DNA of 64,000 nucleotides from Thermocoleostomius sinensis A174 (GCF_026802175.1 NZ_CP113797.1:4999026-5063025), one strand, 5' to 3'; counted from the stretch's first letter, positions 18,578-28,741 are shown. The notes: generated by a model not told the origin, from the letters alone. A program made the numbers and translations.

Positions 18578-19471
18578 CTATGCAGTTTTGCTAAAGAGTC
18601 CTGTTTGACGCAGCACATCTAAAAAAGCAAATACAGCCGGGGGATGGAGAACGTTTGCCATGATTGCGGCTCCAATCACTCGCTCTAGGGGAACAGGAAG
18701 CGATCGAACCTGTACGCTGGCGGGGATGGGTAAGGCGGCTAGTCGAGGCAAAATAGCAGCCCCTAGCCCTTGGGCAACCATGCTGACGATGGTAGAGTCT
18801 TCTTTGATTTCAAACGCCACCTTGAAGGCTTGTCCCCATTGAGACCAGTGATTGCGCACAACGGAAGTGCATTCGGCGTAGTTAAACAAAATAAATGAGT
18901 ATTGTGACAGTTCTTCCCAGGTCAGGTGTTCTGGAACTTGTCCGAAGGAAGCAGGAATTAAGACCACAAACTCATCGCGAATAATTTCCCAGGTGTCAAA
19001 TTCCTCCGACGATCGCGGCAAGGGAACCAACCCAATATCTACCTGCCCCTCGCGTAAGGCTTGTTCAACACTGGTAGGATCATCCTCTGTCAGGGTCACT
19101 TCAATTGCCGGAAACCGCTGACTGAATTGGGCAATTAGGGGGGGCAATACATGGGTAGCCGCGCTGCGAAACGAGGCAATGCGAACACGCCCGCCGTCTA
19201 GACCTTTGGCTAAATTGATTTCGTGTTCGATTGTGTCGCAAACTTGCAAAATTTGTCGAGCATGATGCAACACCCGCTCACCCATTAAGGTAGGACGTGC
19301 TCCGAAACGCCCACGTGTTAACAACGAAATGCCTAACTCATCTTCCAGCGCTGCGATCGCCCGACTAACTGCTGCCTGTGAGGTATTGAGCTTTAAAGCC
19401 GCTGTGGAGAAACTTTGACATTCCACCACGGTCAGTAGAATTTGCAAGTGAGACGTATTCATTGCTGCCAT
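18578..19471 (-). CDS. LysR-family transcriptional regulator
   Basis: 297 residues. The N-terminal winged helix is clear (LQILLTVVECQSFSTAALKL and SQAAVSRAIAALEDELG), followed by a periplasmic-binding-fold effector domain (RVRIASFRSAATHVLPPLI). Start is ATG at 19471 or 19462. It is divergent from a cupin-like gene at 19612, and LysR regulators often control the adjacent divergent gene, so that gene is a candidate target. Effector unknown. Confidence 0.92.
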   Translation of the reverse strand: MAAMNTSHLQILLTVVECQSFSTAALKLNTSQAAVSRAIAALEDELGISLLTRGRFGARPTLMGERVLHHARQILQVCDTIEHEINLAKGLDGGRVRIASFRSAATHVLPPLIAQFSQRFPAIEVTLTEDDPTSVEQALREGQVDIGLVPLPRSSEEFDTWEIIRDEFVVLIPASFGQVPEHLTWEELSQYSFILFNYAECTSVVRNHWSQWGQAFKVAFEIKEDSTIVSMVAQGLGAAILPRLAALPIPASVQVRSLPVPLERVIGAAIMANVLHPPAVFAFLDVLRQTGLFSKTA

Positions 19472-19611
19472 CTATTCGGAATGCGAATCGATGTGAATCG
19501 GGATTGGTTTTGATTGGTGAAGCAGGCTTAAGTTAACTTAATTGGACAACCGTAACGGTGTTGTAACAATTCCAACACATCTGCTTGCTGCTTAAAACAA
19601 ATCCTGGTGCC

Positions 19612-20103
19612 ATGTTTGAACTCATTCCCTATTCCAAGTTTCGCGATACGCCAAGTGTTCGTTTCTTTGATATCACAATTTCCCAATCGAACGCTCGTGA
19701 TTTGGTCTTCCACGATGGGCCGGCCGTCAGCCCCCACAATAGCCCGGACGGATATTGGCAATTTTATTTACATCCTCATCAAGAAGATAATCTCTTGGCA
19801 TTAACCGGGGGACGAACTTTTTACTTAGTGAACTTTGCTTGGAGGCAAGCCTTTCATATTGTGCGCTTAGAGGCAAACGGTGCTATTCTTCGCATTCCGC
19901 CCGGTACGTTTCATCGATCGGTATCTGACCCAGAAGGCTCATTGGTGCTAAATCAAGCTGTTCGCACCGCCCAAGCCACCATAGAAAGAGAATTCCGCGT
20001 TTATAACAGTGCCAACATCCCGCGATTACTTCAGGTAACGTCTAAGTCAGCCGTTCCACCGGTGTTGCATGGGCTTAATCGATCGCAACAATATGCCGCT
20101 TAG
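19612..20103 (+). CDS. Cupin-fold protein, function unknown
   Basis: 163 residues from the ATG at 19612. A cupin-like core is seen: YLHPHQEDNLLALTGGRTFYL with histidines and an acidic residue, then RIPPGTFHRSVSDPEGSLVLNQ. It resembles dTDP-sugar epimerase-like or RmlC-like cupins but lacks a decisive signature. Divergent from a LysR regulator that may control it. Confidence 0.7.
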   Translation: MFELIPYSKFRDTPSVRFFDITISQSNARDLVFHDGPAVSPHNSPDGYWQFYLHPHQEDNLLALTGGRTFYLVNFAWRQAFHIVRLEANGAILRIPPGTFHRSVSDPEGSLVLNQAVRTAQATIEREFRVYNSANIPRLLQVTSKSAVPPVLHGLNRSQQYAA

Positions 20104-20128
20104 TCGTTGACAATTCAAACTTTATTGG

Positions 20129-20157
20129 GGTGGGTAATAGCCCACCTTATTTTTTTT
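20129..20157 (+). terminator. Rho-independent terminator after cupin gene
   Basis: Stem GGTGGG (20129-20134) / CCCACC (20141-20146) with loop TAATAG, then a T-rich tract TTATTTTTTTT. Confidence 0.85.
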
Positions 20158-20307
20158 GGGGTCAATTTTTTAACCAGGTTTTTTCAACCGATTTTCTTCA
20201 ATCAACCAAACGGTGAGTAGAGTTGTCTCTACAAAAGCTTGGGTTTTCTGCACTATCGCTTCATTAAGGGGAATGTCATGATGAATGTGTTCCTGGAGGG
20301 TAGTTGA

Positions 20308-20619
20308 ATGAAACGGTTCCTAGCTCAGCCACTTTACAATTTTTTTCGCAAGCTGATTCGTAATCCTAAATATCGTTGGTTGGTTTTAGCAGGTGGCTTG
20401 TTCTACTTGCTCAGCCCCTTAGATATTTCGCCAGATGTCCTTCCTGTTGTGGGTTGGCTGGATGATGGCATGATTGCCACACTATTGATTACCGAGGTGT
20501 CACAGATGATCATCGATCGTCGTAATGCTCAGCGAAACAAGCAGGCAACGACTGAAAGTGATCCATCGAATGACTTACTGAATGCCAACCAAACGATCGA
20601 TGTAAAAGCGACGGTTTAG
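20308..20619 (+). CDS. YkvA-family (DUF1232) membrane protein
   Basis: 103 residues with the DUF1232 signature LLSPLDISPDVLPVVGWLDDG between two short membrane segments. Ribosome site GGAGGG lies 7 bases before ATG. Family role is unknown; it is often found near stress and membrane genes. A charged Asn/Thr-rich tail follows. Confidence 0.82.
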   Translation: MKRFLAQPLYNFFRKLIRNPKYRWLVLAGGLFYLLSPLDISPDVLPVVGWLDDGMIATLLITEVSQMIIDRRNAQRNKQATTESDPSNDLLNANQTIDVKATV

Positions 20620-20692
20620 TGTTTGATTCAGCAGATCTGAGCATTCAGATTTGAGTGAGCATTAACCTTTTGAATACTTGTTGGGGTGATGT

Positions 20693-21445
20693 ATGTCTAA
20701 TTCTATGAAAGATCGGATTTCTACCGATCTACAGAAAGCAAAGTCTGAAGGTACGCTTCGGGCCGAGCGAATTCGAGATATTGTCAAGGCAGCCGTGTCA
20801 CAAACAATGTCTGAACTTAAGGAAGGATCTGTAGAAATTCGATCGGTTGTGCAAGACGCCATTGCGGCCGTCGTTGACTTTGCTGGAGATAAGGGCAAAG
20901 AAAGCCAAGAGGAAATTTCTGCCTCGGTGGAGGGGGTCATTGAAGGAATCAGTGAGTCTCGCCGCGAGGAAATTGCCAAAACTCAAGCAAAGATTGATGA
21001 ACTGCAAGCTCAAATGGCTGAGCAAGAACAGCAACTTGATTCTGAAATTGATGGTGCGATTGTTCAAGTAGAAACCAGCGAGAAAACCACATCTGATATT
21101 AAAGCACTGATTGAAGCTGCGGTAAAAGCTGTTCGTGAACGGGAAGAATTTGCTGGTTTGCGTGAACAATATGCCAAGTTGCGTACCAAGCTAGAGGTGG
21201 TTGAAGCGAATCTGAAAGTTCGCTACGGCGATCGCTATGATGAAGTCAAACAACATTTAGATAATGCCAAGACTTGGTACGATAATGCGAAGGTCAAGGC
21301 TGAAACGAAAGGCGTTGATCCAGTCCAAGAAAAACAACTGGAGTTTGAAACTAAACTCGGCGAAGCTGGAGCTTCTTTGGCGCGGAAAGAAGAACAGGTG
21401 AAGCAACGCTTGAGGGAGCTTTGGAAGACGGTGACGAAGATGTAG
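20693..21445 (+). CDS. Helical coiled-coil protein of unknown function
   Basis: 250 residues, nearly all charged amphipathic helix (ELQAQMAEQEQQLDSEIDG, REREEFAGLREQYAKLRTK), without cysteine or membrane segment. The composition recalls LEA-like or apolipoprotein-like proteins; no enzyme domain is visible. It follows the DUF1232 gene by 73 bases on the same strand, so co-transcription is likely. Confidence 0.7.
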   Translation: MSNSMKDRISTDLQKAKSEGTLRAERIRDIVKAAVSQTMSELKEGSVEIRSVVQDAIAAVVDFAGDKGKESQEEISASVEGVIEGISESRREEIAKTQAKIDELQAQMAEQEQQLDSEIDGAIVQVETSEKTTSDIKALIEAAVKAVREREEFAGLREQYAKLRTKLEVVEANLKVRYGDRYDEVKQHLDNAKTWYDNAKVKAETKGVDPVQEKQLEFETKLGEAGASLARKEEQVKQRLRELWKTVTKM

Positions 21446-21447
21446 TT

Positions 21448-21474
21448 GGGGAATCGGGAGTCGGAAATCGGTAA
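21448..21474 (+). repeat. Heptamer repeat array
   Basis: Consecutive units GGGAATC, GGGAGTC, GGAAATC and GGTAAC just after the coiled-coil gene stop; same family as the repeat inside ureF. Confidence 0.75.
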
Positions 21475-21555
21475 CAGTATTAAGCTGGTTGTCAGTTAGT
21501 AGTGAGCCGTTCTAGTTCCTAACTCTAAATACTCACTTGTGAAATACTCAATCTT

Positions 21556-21594
21556 GATGCAGGGGTTCATAGGATTGGAATTCCTGCATCTTTT
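21556..21594. terminator. Terminator between convergent genes
   Basis: Perfect 8-base stem GATGCAGG (21556-21563) / CCTGCATC (21583-21590) followed by TTTT; serves the plus-strand gene and could slow the minus-strand one. Confidence 0.7.
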
Positions 21595-21616
21595 GCTTTC
21601 TAGTCTGTAATTGCTG

Positions 21617-24600
21617 CTACTCTTCGTGTGTGTTTGAGCCTTCTTCAAGATTGACTTGTTCTAAATCTTCGGTCTTGCCCAACTCCAGCAAGAATTGCAG
21701 CGCTTTGGCAATAAAACTGGCGCACACATAGGGCGAAGTTTCATAGAACGATCGCCACGCCACGCCTTTTTGCTGGTTGTAGGATAGCTCGTGCTCAGGA
21801 TGCCGATCGAGCCAGGCTAAACGCACCGCATGACCAATTAACACATCCAGCACGATGTAATCTTCAATCAGTAAATCAGGGTTTTGTTCGGTCAAGGCGG
21901 CTAGTTCCATTAGCGCTTCAATATTGACCTGGCGATATTCTGGGGCTTGAATTTTGTTAAGGAGATGTTCCACCCGCAGGGCAAAGTTTTTTTCGCCCGG
22001 GGTCATTTCTGCCAAAATTAAGTCACTGTCGAGACGATTGCGGCGATCGAGCTTGTCGCCAATCACCAATCCTTTGCAGTGCTGCATCACTTGCCACACC
22101 TTGGGATAGAACCCTTTGGGAACACGGTTGAGTGCGCCTTCCCGCTGGCGATGCTGCCACCAATCAGTGGTAATTTCAGTCTGGGCTTCGGCGTCTTTGG
22201 CTTCGGGAGAGACGACCCATTGAATGGGCTGCTGTTGCCGCACATGCAACGATTCCTGCTGAAATAGGGTTTTGTCGAGGGTTGTGTAGCCCATCAACAC
22301 CTGGGTCAATTGCGTTTTTACCTCAAACGGACTTAGTTGCATCAGGTGCTCATAGGCTTCATCGCGAGTAATGTGTAGTTCTTGGGCTAGTTTACTGGTC
22401 AGTAGCACAATTAAATAGCCCACGCGCAGGGTCAACAATCCGTCAAACAACTGCGGCTCGGTTTTAATTAATACGCTCAAGTACACCAAGATTTCCTGGG
22501 TCAGGGGACGTTCACGAATGTCGTTGCCGCAAAATTCTTGGATTTTTGCCAGGATATCATCGGTGGGCATAGGACGATCGATCAGCGAGGCTTCACTATA
22601 GGCTTTGCCCACGGCAATTTGCTTACCGCGAATTAGGATCGTAGTCACTGCTTCAGCCAAGGCAATATCAAACTTGCCGAGTAGCCCCGCCGCCCGACGA
22701 ATCACTGACCACAAATGCAATTCTCCAGCACGGGTGTAAACCTCGTCCAGCAAATTGGCGATCGTCACAGGTGTATCGGTGTTGCCCAATTCTGTGTCGA
22801 AGCTTAAGCCAACCAGTTGAGTCAGCTTTTCCAACACGTCAATTTGCTCATAGAGATTATGCGACTGCCGCAAGTTCTCTAACAAGCGAGCAATGTTGGT
22901 TTCATATTCCAGCAAAAACTCTTGCGTTGTGCTAAGCGGTAAGCTGGCGTCTTGATCAGAAGTGAGATACTGCGGAGCGGGCGTGCTGTTCTGAATGGTT
23001 GAGGGGGAAAAGCAAAAATCATGAACAAAATCGATGCGCTCTATGCCCGCCGTCAGCATCAGTTGGTTCAGCGGCCCCAGCTTAATTGTGACGCCATTGC
23101 AGCTACCGTCTCGCAGTTCTTTCAACAATCCCAACAGCGGCGATCGTTCAATCCCATCCTCTCCCCCGGCAAACATGGCATGGGTCAGCAACAGTGTCAT
23201 CGTGGGGCGACCCAGTTGATACCAGTGGCGCTGCATGTACACCAGTTCACCTTTGATTTGCGAGACTAAAAAGTGATAGTCCAGGGTGATATAAAACTGC
23301 TGCTGATCCAAAAACGCTGGCAAAAACACAATCGTTTCACCGCGAATCCGAAAAATGCGTGAGGTAGTCAGCGATCGAAGGCGACGGATGGGGCGACCCG
23401 TTAATCCCAATTTGTCGTTGCGCCCAATTTGGTAATAGATGGCTGAGAGTTTTTCGGGTTGGCGTACCTGAATCGGTGCAACTTGGTTCAACGTTTGGGT
23501 TTCAATGCCGTGGGTGGCCAGTTCCGCTTGCAGGTCTTCATCTTCGGCTAGCAGCGCAATTTGTACCGGGCGGTGGCGGGTGTGGGTGCGCAAACGCCGA
23601 CCCAATGGATCAATATCGCCAGGAGTAATGAAGTTATCTCGCAGCAGTTGCCCCAGATAATACAAACTCTGGGCCCACACCAGGGGAATGTTGGCATTTG
23701 GGAAGCGTTCCTGACTTTGAGGATTAGCGCGTTCGGCTTCGATCGCCTCAGCCGGAACATAGTAGAGTTCTGGCAACAGCTTGTGCCCGTTTGCCTCCAC
23801 AAACAGTGGTTGCAGGCGTCGATAATACTCATCGGCTTGAGTCCGATCGCCGCGAAATAGCGCATCTAGCATGAGATAGGTGAAAAACAGGGGCCACTCA
23901 CACTCAATATGTTCAAACTGCTTTAGTTCCCAAGGTTCATAGTGCAGACGCTTAGCGTCTTCCAGCACGGTTTGATGCCCATCCCGCAAAAACCGCTTGC
24001 AGCCATACCTGCCCTGAAGCTTGCTAACGATCGTGTGGCGGGTACGCTCCTCTAAGGCTGCATCTTCGACCGCAAAGGCTGGAAAGCCAATGACGCTGAG
24101 AACCGCCGCATCGGCTTCTTTAGAACTGGATTCACGAGGCAATAGAGACTGAAGTGTGGTGCGGGTGCGGGCAATTTCATCGGGCAGTACATGAATCACC
24201 GAGGTTTGGCTACCGCGTACTCCAAATAGATCGAGTCCGTTGATTGCTTCTAGGGCTGCTTTGGCCATGCCCACTGAACTGGCGTTGAGTTCTGGGTTGC
24301 CGTGATTGATTTTGTTACCGCGTTCCCAGATGCCATAGTCCGGGGTGCGATACGCGCGGCCAATGTAGTAAACCAGGTTTTGGACAAAATTCACTTCGTC
24401 GATCGTAAAGATAATTTGCAGCCCAGAAGCCGTCATCTGTGCCAGCATCAGCAAATATAGCGACGTCGCATCTAGCTGAAGATGTCCCCACTGATCATCT
24501 TCCACAACAGTGTCGCCTGTACCTGTGTCGTACTTGGCGTGCAGCGCATCCAGCGGGTCTTGCGTCACCTTAAACATTTCCACCTTGGCAGCCTGTCGCA

Positions 24601-24922
24601 TCATGGCAAACAGCAAGCCGCGCATTAGTTTAACGACACTGTGTTCTAGTTCGTAGGTGCGCCCTTGATCGATATCCAATTTTCGATACGCAAGTGCCAG
24701 CCCCCACACTGCCAAAATGCTATACACATTGTCCCGCACCCAGGCATCTGTGTAATTTCCATGCTCATTAATGGCAGTACTGGCTGGCAGCAACCCGGTG
24801 ATGGGATTCTGCCGCGACAAGATCACCGCCTGAATTTCTTGATAGTAGGCATCTAGAGTTGTAGAATCAGCAGGCTGGGTAGATGGACCGCAATCGAACG
24901 TGTGAGGAGCAGTGGCAACCAT
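21617..24922 (-). CDS. GH15-family protein related to phosphorylase kinase alpha/beta subunit
   Basis: 1101 residues from the ATG at 24922 (MVATAPHTFDCG); a TTG 21 bases upstream is an alternative. The N-terminal two thirds have the alpha/alpha-toroid glucoamylase-like fold seen in GH15 and in eukaryotic phosphorylase kinase regulatory subunits: NGNYTDAWVRDNVYSILAVW (read from EHGNYTDAWVRDN), DDQWGHLQLDATSLYLLML, and CEWPLFFTYLMLD. The C-terminal part is helical. Whether it hydrolyses glucan or only binds it is not clear from sequence. No signal peptide, so cytosolic; a glycogen-related role is likely. Confidence 0.8.
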   Translation of the reverse strand: MVATAPHTFDCGPSTQPADSTTLDAYYQEIQAVILSRQNPITGLLPASTAINEHGNYTDAWVRDNVYSILAVWGLALAYRKLDIDQGRTYELEHSVVKLMRGLLFAMMRQAAKVEMFKVTQDPLDALHAKYDTGTGDTVVEDDQWGHLQLDATSLYLLMLAQMTASGLQIIFTIDEVNFVQNLVYYIGRAYRTPDYGIWERGNKINHGNPELNASSVGMAKAALEAINGLDLFGVRGSQTSVIHVLPDEIARTRTTLQSLLPRESSSKEADAAVLSVIGFPAFAVEDAALEERTRHTIVSKLQGRYGCKRFLRDGHQTVLEDAKRLHYEPWELKQFEHIECEWPLFFTYLMLDALFRGDRTQADEYYRRLQPLFVEANGHKLLPELYYVPAEAIEAERANPQSQERFPNANIPLVWAQSLYYLGQLLRDNFITPGDIDPLGRRLRTHTRHRPVQIALLAEDEDLQAELATHGIETQTLNQVAPIQVRQPEKLSAIYYQIGRNDKLGLTGRPIRRLRSLTTSRIFRIRGETIVFLPAFLDQQQFYITLDYHFLVSQIKGELVYMQRHWYQLGRPTMTLLLTHAMFAGGEDGIERSPLLGLLKELRDGSCNGVTIKLGPLNQLMLTAGIERIDFVHDFCFSPSTIQNSTPAPQYLTSDQDASLPLSTTQEFLLEYETNIARLLENLRQSHNLYEQIDVLEKLTQLVGLSFDTELGNTDTPVTIANLLDEVYTRAGELHLWSVIRRAAGLLGKFDIALAEAVTTILIRGKQIAVGKAYSEASLIDRPMPTDDILAKIQEFCGNDIRERPLTQEILVYLSVLIKTEPQLFDGLLTLRVGYLIVLLTSKLAQELHITRDEAYEHLMQLSPFEVKTQLTQVLMGYTTLDKTLFQQESLHVRQQQPIQWVVSPEAKDAEAQTEITTDWWQHRQREGALNRVPKGFYPKVWQVMQHCKGLVIGDKLDRRNRLDSDLILAEMTPGEKNFALRVEHLLNKIQAPEYRQVNIEALMELAALTEQNPDLLIEDYIVLDVLIGHAVRLAWLDRHPEHELSYNQQKGVAWRSFYETSPYVCASFIAKALQFLLELGKTEDLEQVNLEEGSNTHEE

Positions 24923-25529
24923 ACGAAGTATCACGTCAATCAAGGGAAATGGTTCAAGTCAGCACAATTACACTGGTAATCTTGTTTACCAGCAATCGCT
25001 GTGATCAGAGGAACTTGCCGCGCAGGTATAGAGAATTCAAACGGAAGCTACCTGGAATCTAAAGATTCAATAATGATTTTGCTATTCTCTAATTAAAAGG
25101 TTTTAGCCTGAAAAGCTTTAAAAATTCTTCTTAAAGTAACTTGTTTAACAAGGTTTAACGGATCTATAGCGCTAGATCCGTCGCGTCTGATACCAATCCT
25201 CACCCCCTCCGGCTAGATAGGAAAGTGCCTAGCCTCTCAGTACTCTCAGTATTGAGTAAAACTAGCTTGCAACCAACACTTGGAGATTGAGCAAAGCCAA
25301 TCTCAGGAGATAGATGCTACAGCCACTAAACACATCTGGTGCTTCAGCTTTGCCTCACCTTGCCGACGGACGGGTTAAATACGCAACTTTTTCAGACGTG
25401 CCCAACCAGACGTAGCACAAGCACTAAGGTGTTGTCACGAGGCTTGCCTAGCAGCTTTAATACGCTACTTGCTTGAGTTCCTGGAGAACCTTGTTTTCAA
25501 AAGGAATTCATCAAGGTTCCTGAGGTAGA
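24923..25529. other. Long intergenic region with one hairpin
   Basis: About 600 bases. A perfect 9-base stem ACGGATCTA / TAGATCCGT lies at 25158-25181 without a T tract. The right part may include decayed 5' sequence of the pseudogene that follows, but no convincing reading could be made. Confidence 0.45.
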
Positions 25530-26502
25530 TCAGTACAATGCAATAGTCCATCGCTGTCAGCTTTATTTGATGTGTTGCATTATGAAGGGCATCCCGCCCT
25601 TTGGTACTTATGCCTACATTTTCTAGGCATGATTACTCATCACCCAATCGCCATGCAGTTGTTGCATGTAGTCATCGCCACAATCGGAACCTATATTTTT
25701 GTGCAGTTTTCTCCTTTTACTCGTCTACAAAAACTGTTATTTACCTTCAGTTATTATCCTTTATTTGAATATAGTTTAATTAGTCACAGCTACAATCTGG
25801 GTCTCTTAATTCTGTTCTTATTTTGTAAATGTTTTGTTATCGAACTAAAGGATATATCTTAACTAGCAGTTCTACTGGCTTTTTTAGCCAATACTAGCAC
25901 TTATGGATTAATGTTTGCCATTTGCCTAGCTGTGGCTCTGGGTCTAGAAATAGTTTCTCTTAAGCCATCCAATCCACTGCCTTCTGAGTCTGCTCGATCG
26001 ACTACTTCTTCATATTCTGTTTTTAAGACGAACTTAATCATTAGTACTTTGATTGTGACAGTTGGAGCAACTATTGCAGTGTTACAAATACTGCCACCCT
26101 TCGAGCATTTCACCTCGTATTATCAAAGTCGAACCTCTCCGGAAGAGTCTTCAGCAATTTCTATCATTGCTGAAGAAAATGACACCCATTTCAGCTTGGC
26201 TTGATTGAGCAATTTATTATCCAGAAAGCCAAGAACTGGAATACTATGTTCATTTAGGGCATCATCGTCCCTTGCCGCCTACTGAGCGCATGGCGGCGAT
26301 CGATCGGGTTGCTGATGCAAGCCAGAGCAAAATCCTACTAATTTTGACAAATGATTTGACCCCTCAATTTCAAGATCAGCGACGTACGTTTCTATCGCGC
26401 TTTGATGGGAGTCGGGTTGCTAGTGAAACCTACTCTGTTTACGTCATTCACGATAATGGTGAAGTAGGAAGGGAGCGCAACAAGCTGTCCTTGGGGAAAT
26501 GA
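25530..26502 (+). pseudogene. Decayed integral-membrane glycosyltransferase-like gene (GT39/ArnT-like)
   Basis: Three blocks of one multi-spanning protein can be read. Block 1 reads SPSLSALFDVLHYEGHPALW and continues into membrane helices to 25858. An in-frame TAA follows directly, after which the same frame continues LAVLLAFLANTSTYGLMFAI to about 26200. A frame change then leads into [19 protein letters not shown] and a soluble C-terminal domain ending at 26502. The motif YEGHPALWY and the C-terminal YPES/HHR region resemble GT39-like membrane glycosyltransferases. The N-terminus with the catalytic acidic residues is not found. One nonsense mutation, one frameshift and loss of the 5' end point to a dead gene. 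Confidence 0.7.
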
Positions 26503-26979
26503 ATCATAACTCTCTATGGTGGTGCGTACAGCCAACGTAGCTTAGATGTTCATGACTGTAGCTATTCTACAACCATAAATATTTTCCTATGGCATCCCCT
26601 TTACCAATCTACACCGGAAGAGTGATCTTAACGATGTAGACCCAGTTACAACTTCACTCCCTAGATTGATTCAGTTAGTGGTTGCTCCAGAGTACAACTG
26701 AAGATGCACAAGCAAGTGCTAGGTGAGAATCTTCAACTTTGGTTCGATCGTTGATTCGATCGTTCGGTTGTTGCCTCATCTGTCTTTCAACTCAAATAAT
26801 TCGTGTGTGTACGGTGCTTGGCAAGAGGTAAAAGTCGATGTAGGATCGGCGTTGCGCAAATTGCACAATGATTTTGACATTGCTTGATCTCAGTTCGAGC
26901 CGTCAAATCTATAGGAGTTTTACATCTTGTTTGTGTCGAATTAAGCTGAATCAAATAATTTCAAGATTGGAGGAATTTC
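26503..26979. other. Intergenic region, nothing recognised
   Basis: About 477 bases after the pseudogene. Contains two nearby GATTCGATCGTT-like copies at 26744-26768. A GGAGG ribosome site for the next gene lies at the right end. Confidence 0.45.
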
Positions 26980-27339
26980 ATGATGAACTTTACTCGTTGT
27001 CATACCCTTATTTTGCGTTCTATTCGTTTTGCTGTAATTGCGTTTACCTGTACTCTACTGTTTGTTTCCAACGCTTTGCCGGCGTCTGCTAATACGGCTC
27101 CTCGCACTAGAGCATCTGAAGGCTCTGTGCAACTTGACACAATTCAAGAGAAGTCCGAGGCCGTTACCAAAGCGCCACCATTATCTCGCAAAGAAACTCA
27201 GCGTGAAGCAAATAAGGGGCTGAATGAAGTTCAGGGCGATGCCAATATCAACGATATGTACCGTCCTGAAAACTCGAATGCGACCTCTATTATTGATCAA
27301 GTGGAAGAAGCATTGGAAAATGTAACGGGTCGCGAATAG
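26980..27339 (+). CDS. Small exported protein of unknown function
   Basis: 119 residues with a signal peptide (IRFAVIAFTCTLLFVSNALPASA, AxA cleavage near residue 37) and a charged, probably disordered mature part (KAPPLSRKETQREANKGLNE, DANINDMYRPENSN). ATGATG start preceded by GGAGG. Similar small exported proteins are common in cyanobacteria, some annotated as cold-induced; no function can be assigned. Confidence 0.65.
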   Translation: MMNFTRCHTLILRSIRFAVIAFTCTLLFVSNALPASANTAPRTRASEGSVQLDTIQEKSEAVTKAPPLSRKETQREANKGLNEVQGDANINDMYRPENSNATSIIDQVEEALENVTGRE

Positions 27340-27562
27340 TATTGATTTAACCTGATGCTTGAGCAATTTAACCGAGCTAGATTCGCTCAACTATACTCAG
27401 TAGATGAAGCTTGATGTATTACTCTTGTATTTGAGTTGAATGTGGATAGGTTTTGTAGGCATGGCGCGGTCGTCATGTCTTTTTTATTACTTTTTATTAC
27501 ATGGTTTGATAAACTGCCAACAGGATAGTTAGGTTGTGATGCCATATTTTGTGATGCCATAT

Positions 27563-28009
27563 TTATTGGGATGGTTGAGCATTGTTTGCAGCGGCAATAT
27601 CACCCATCGCTGGTGAGACATGATCGATCGTCAATTCTCGATAGCCTGTATTGCTATCGTACTCTCGCTGAAACGAGAAATGAGGCAGAATCCCAATCAC
27701 AATCTCTGCTGTCGTGTAAATTAAACACCCTTCTAAAACATGACCACCAATTGTGCGACCGTTGCTGTCGGCGATCGCTATATGATAATGCGAACCTGTT
27801 TGAGACATTAGCCCGGTTAGCGACACGATTTCAAATTTTTCTTGATATATCGTTGATTGAGGTTGACCTGCCAACCGCAGCGTTGCCTGCGTTAAACTGC
27901 CGACACAGGTGAACACACAAGCGGCCGTAATGCTTCGGTCTTGCACAAAACGATCGAGTTCCTGTTTTAAATCTTGTTGTGGTTTCAGTCGCAGTGCAGT
28001 GGTTTCCAT
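27563..28009 (-). CDS. PPC/DUF296 domain protein
   Basis: 148 residues from the ATG at 28009, which has a GGAG site 7-8 bases upstream; an ATG at 28027 is also possible. The PPC/DUF296 core is seen: ALRLKPQQDLKQELDRFV, ACVFTCVGSLTQATLRLA, FEIVSLTGLMS and HYHIAIADSNGRTIGGHVLEGC. In plants the domain accompanies AT-hook DNA binding; bacterial single-domain members are trimeric with unknown role. Confidence 0.82.
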   Translation of the reverse strand: METTALRLKPQQDLKQELDRFVQDRSITAACVFTCVGSLTQATLRLAGQPQSTIYQEKFEIVSLTGLMSQTGSHYHIAIADSNGRTIGGHVLEGCLIYTTAEIVIGILPHFSFQREYDSNTGYRELTIDHVSPAMGDIAAANNAQPSQ

Positions 28010-28249
28010 GATGCTGCTCCAGTTCATTTCACAACCTTATCATGCCTCGCTATGTTGCCAATTACACAGCCAATTACACACTATCTAAAGACAGGAGCAG
28101 GGCGGCTATTTGGAAAAAAGTTGGGATCAAAACCGAACCGCCTTCGATCGTGAAGTTATCTATTCTAATAACTAGAGAAGTTTGGTGCTGTACAATATTT
28201 CAACAACCAAACTAATCGCATCATAATCAACGTTAGGAGGTGACAATTT

Positions 28250-28693
28250 ATGTCATTAGTTCGTTGGGAACCATTGCGAGAGATTAACGCGCTACAACGG
28301 CAAATGAATCGCTTGTTCGATGATGTCATGTCTCCATTGAGTCGCTACGAAGATGGCAACTTCACCTTTTTCCCACCTGTAGAGTTGAATGAAACAGCGG
28401 ATGCCGTTCATCTAAAACTAGAGACTCCTGGAATGGAACCCAAAGATTTAGATGTGCAAGTAACGGCTGAAGCAGTCTCGATTAGCGGTGAACGTAAAAC
28501 GGAAACAAAAACAGAAGAAAACGGAGTAACTCGTAGCGAATTCCGCTATGGTAAGTTCCAGCGCATGATTCCATTGCCTGCCCGCATCGACAACCAATCC
28601 GTACAAGCAGAATACAAAGATGGAATTTTGCGGCTGACGTTACCTAAAGTGGAAGAAGAGAAAAATAAAGTTGTGAAGGTAAACCTTGGCTAA
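28250..28693 (+). CDS. hspA: Small heat-shock protein (Hsp20/HspA class)
   Basis: 147 residues: N-terminal arm MSLVRWEPLREINALQRQMN, an alpha-crystallin domain (about 42-140) with LETPGMEPKDLDVQVT and DGILRLTLPK, and the C-terminal tail KVVKVNLG. It is an ATP-independent holdase that protects proteins and thylakoid membranes during heat and light stress. Strong AGGAGG site before ATG. No CIRCE element (TTAGCACTC-N9-GAGTGCTAA) is visible in the 220 bases upstream, so regulation is by another route. Confidence 0.95.
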   Translation: MSLVRWEPLREINALQRQMNRLFDDVMSPLSRYEDGNFTFFPPVELNETADAVHLKLETPGMEPKDLDVQVTAEAVSISGERKTETKTEENGVTRSEFRYGKFQRMIPLPARIDNQSVQAEYKDGILRLTLPKVEEEKNKVVKVNLG

Positions 28694-28741
28694 GCTAGGT
28701 GAATTAGAGCCTTCGTTGAAACCATCAACTGAGATCCGATC

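Noticed and set aside
28130-28249. CIRCE/HrcA site upstream of hsp20
   Set aside because: No TTAGCACTC-N9-GAGTGCTAA or near match was found.
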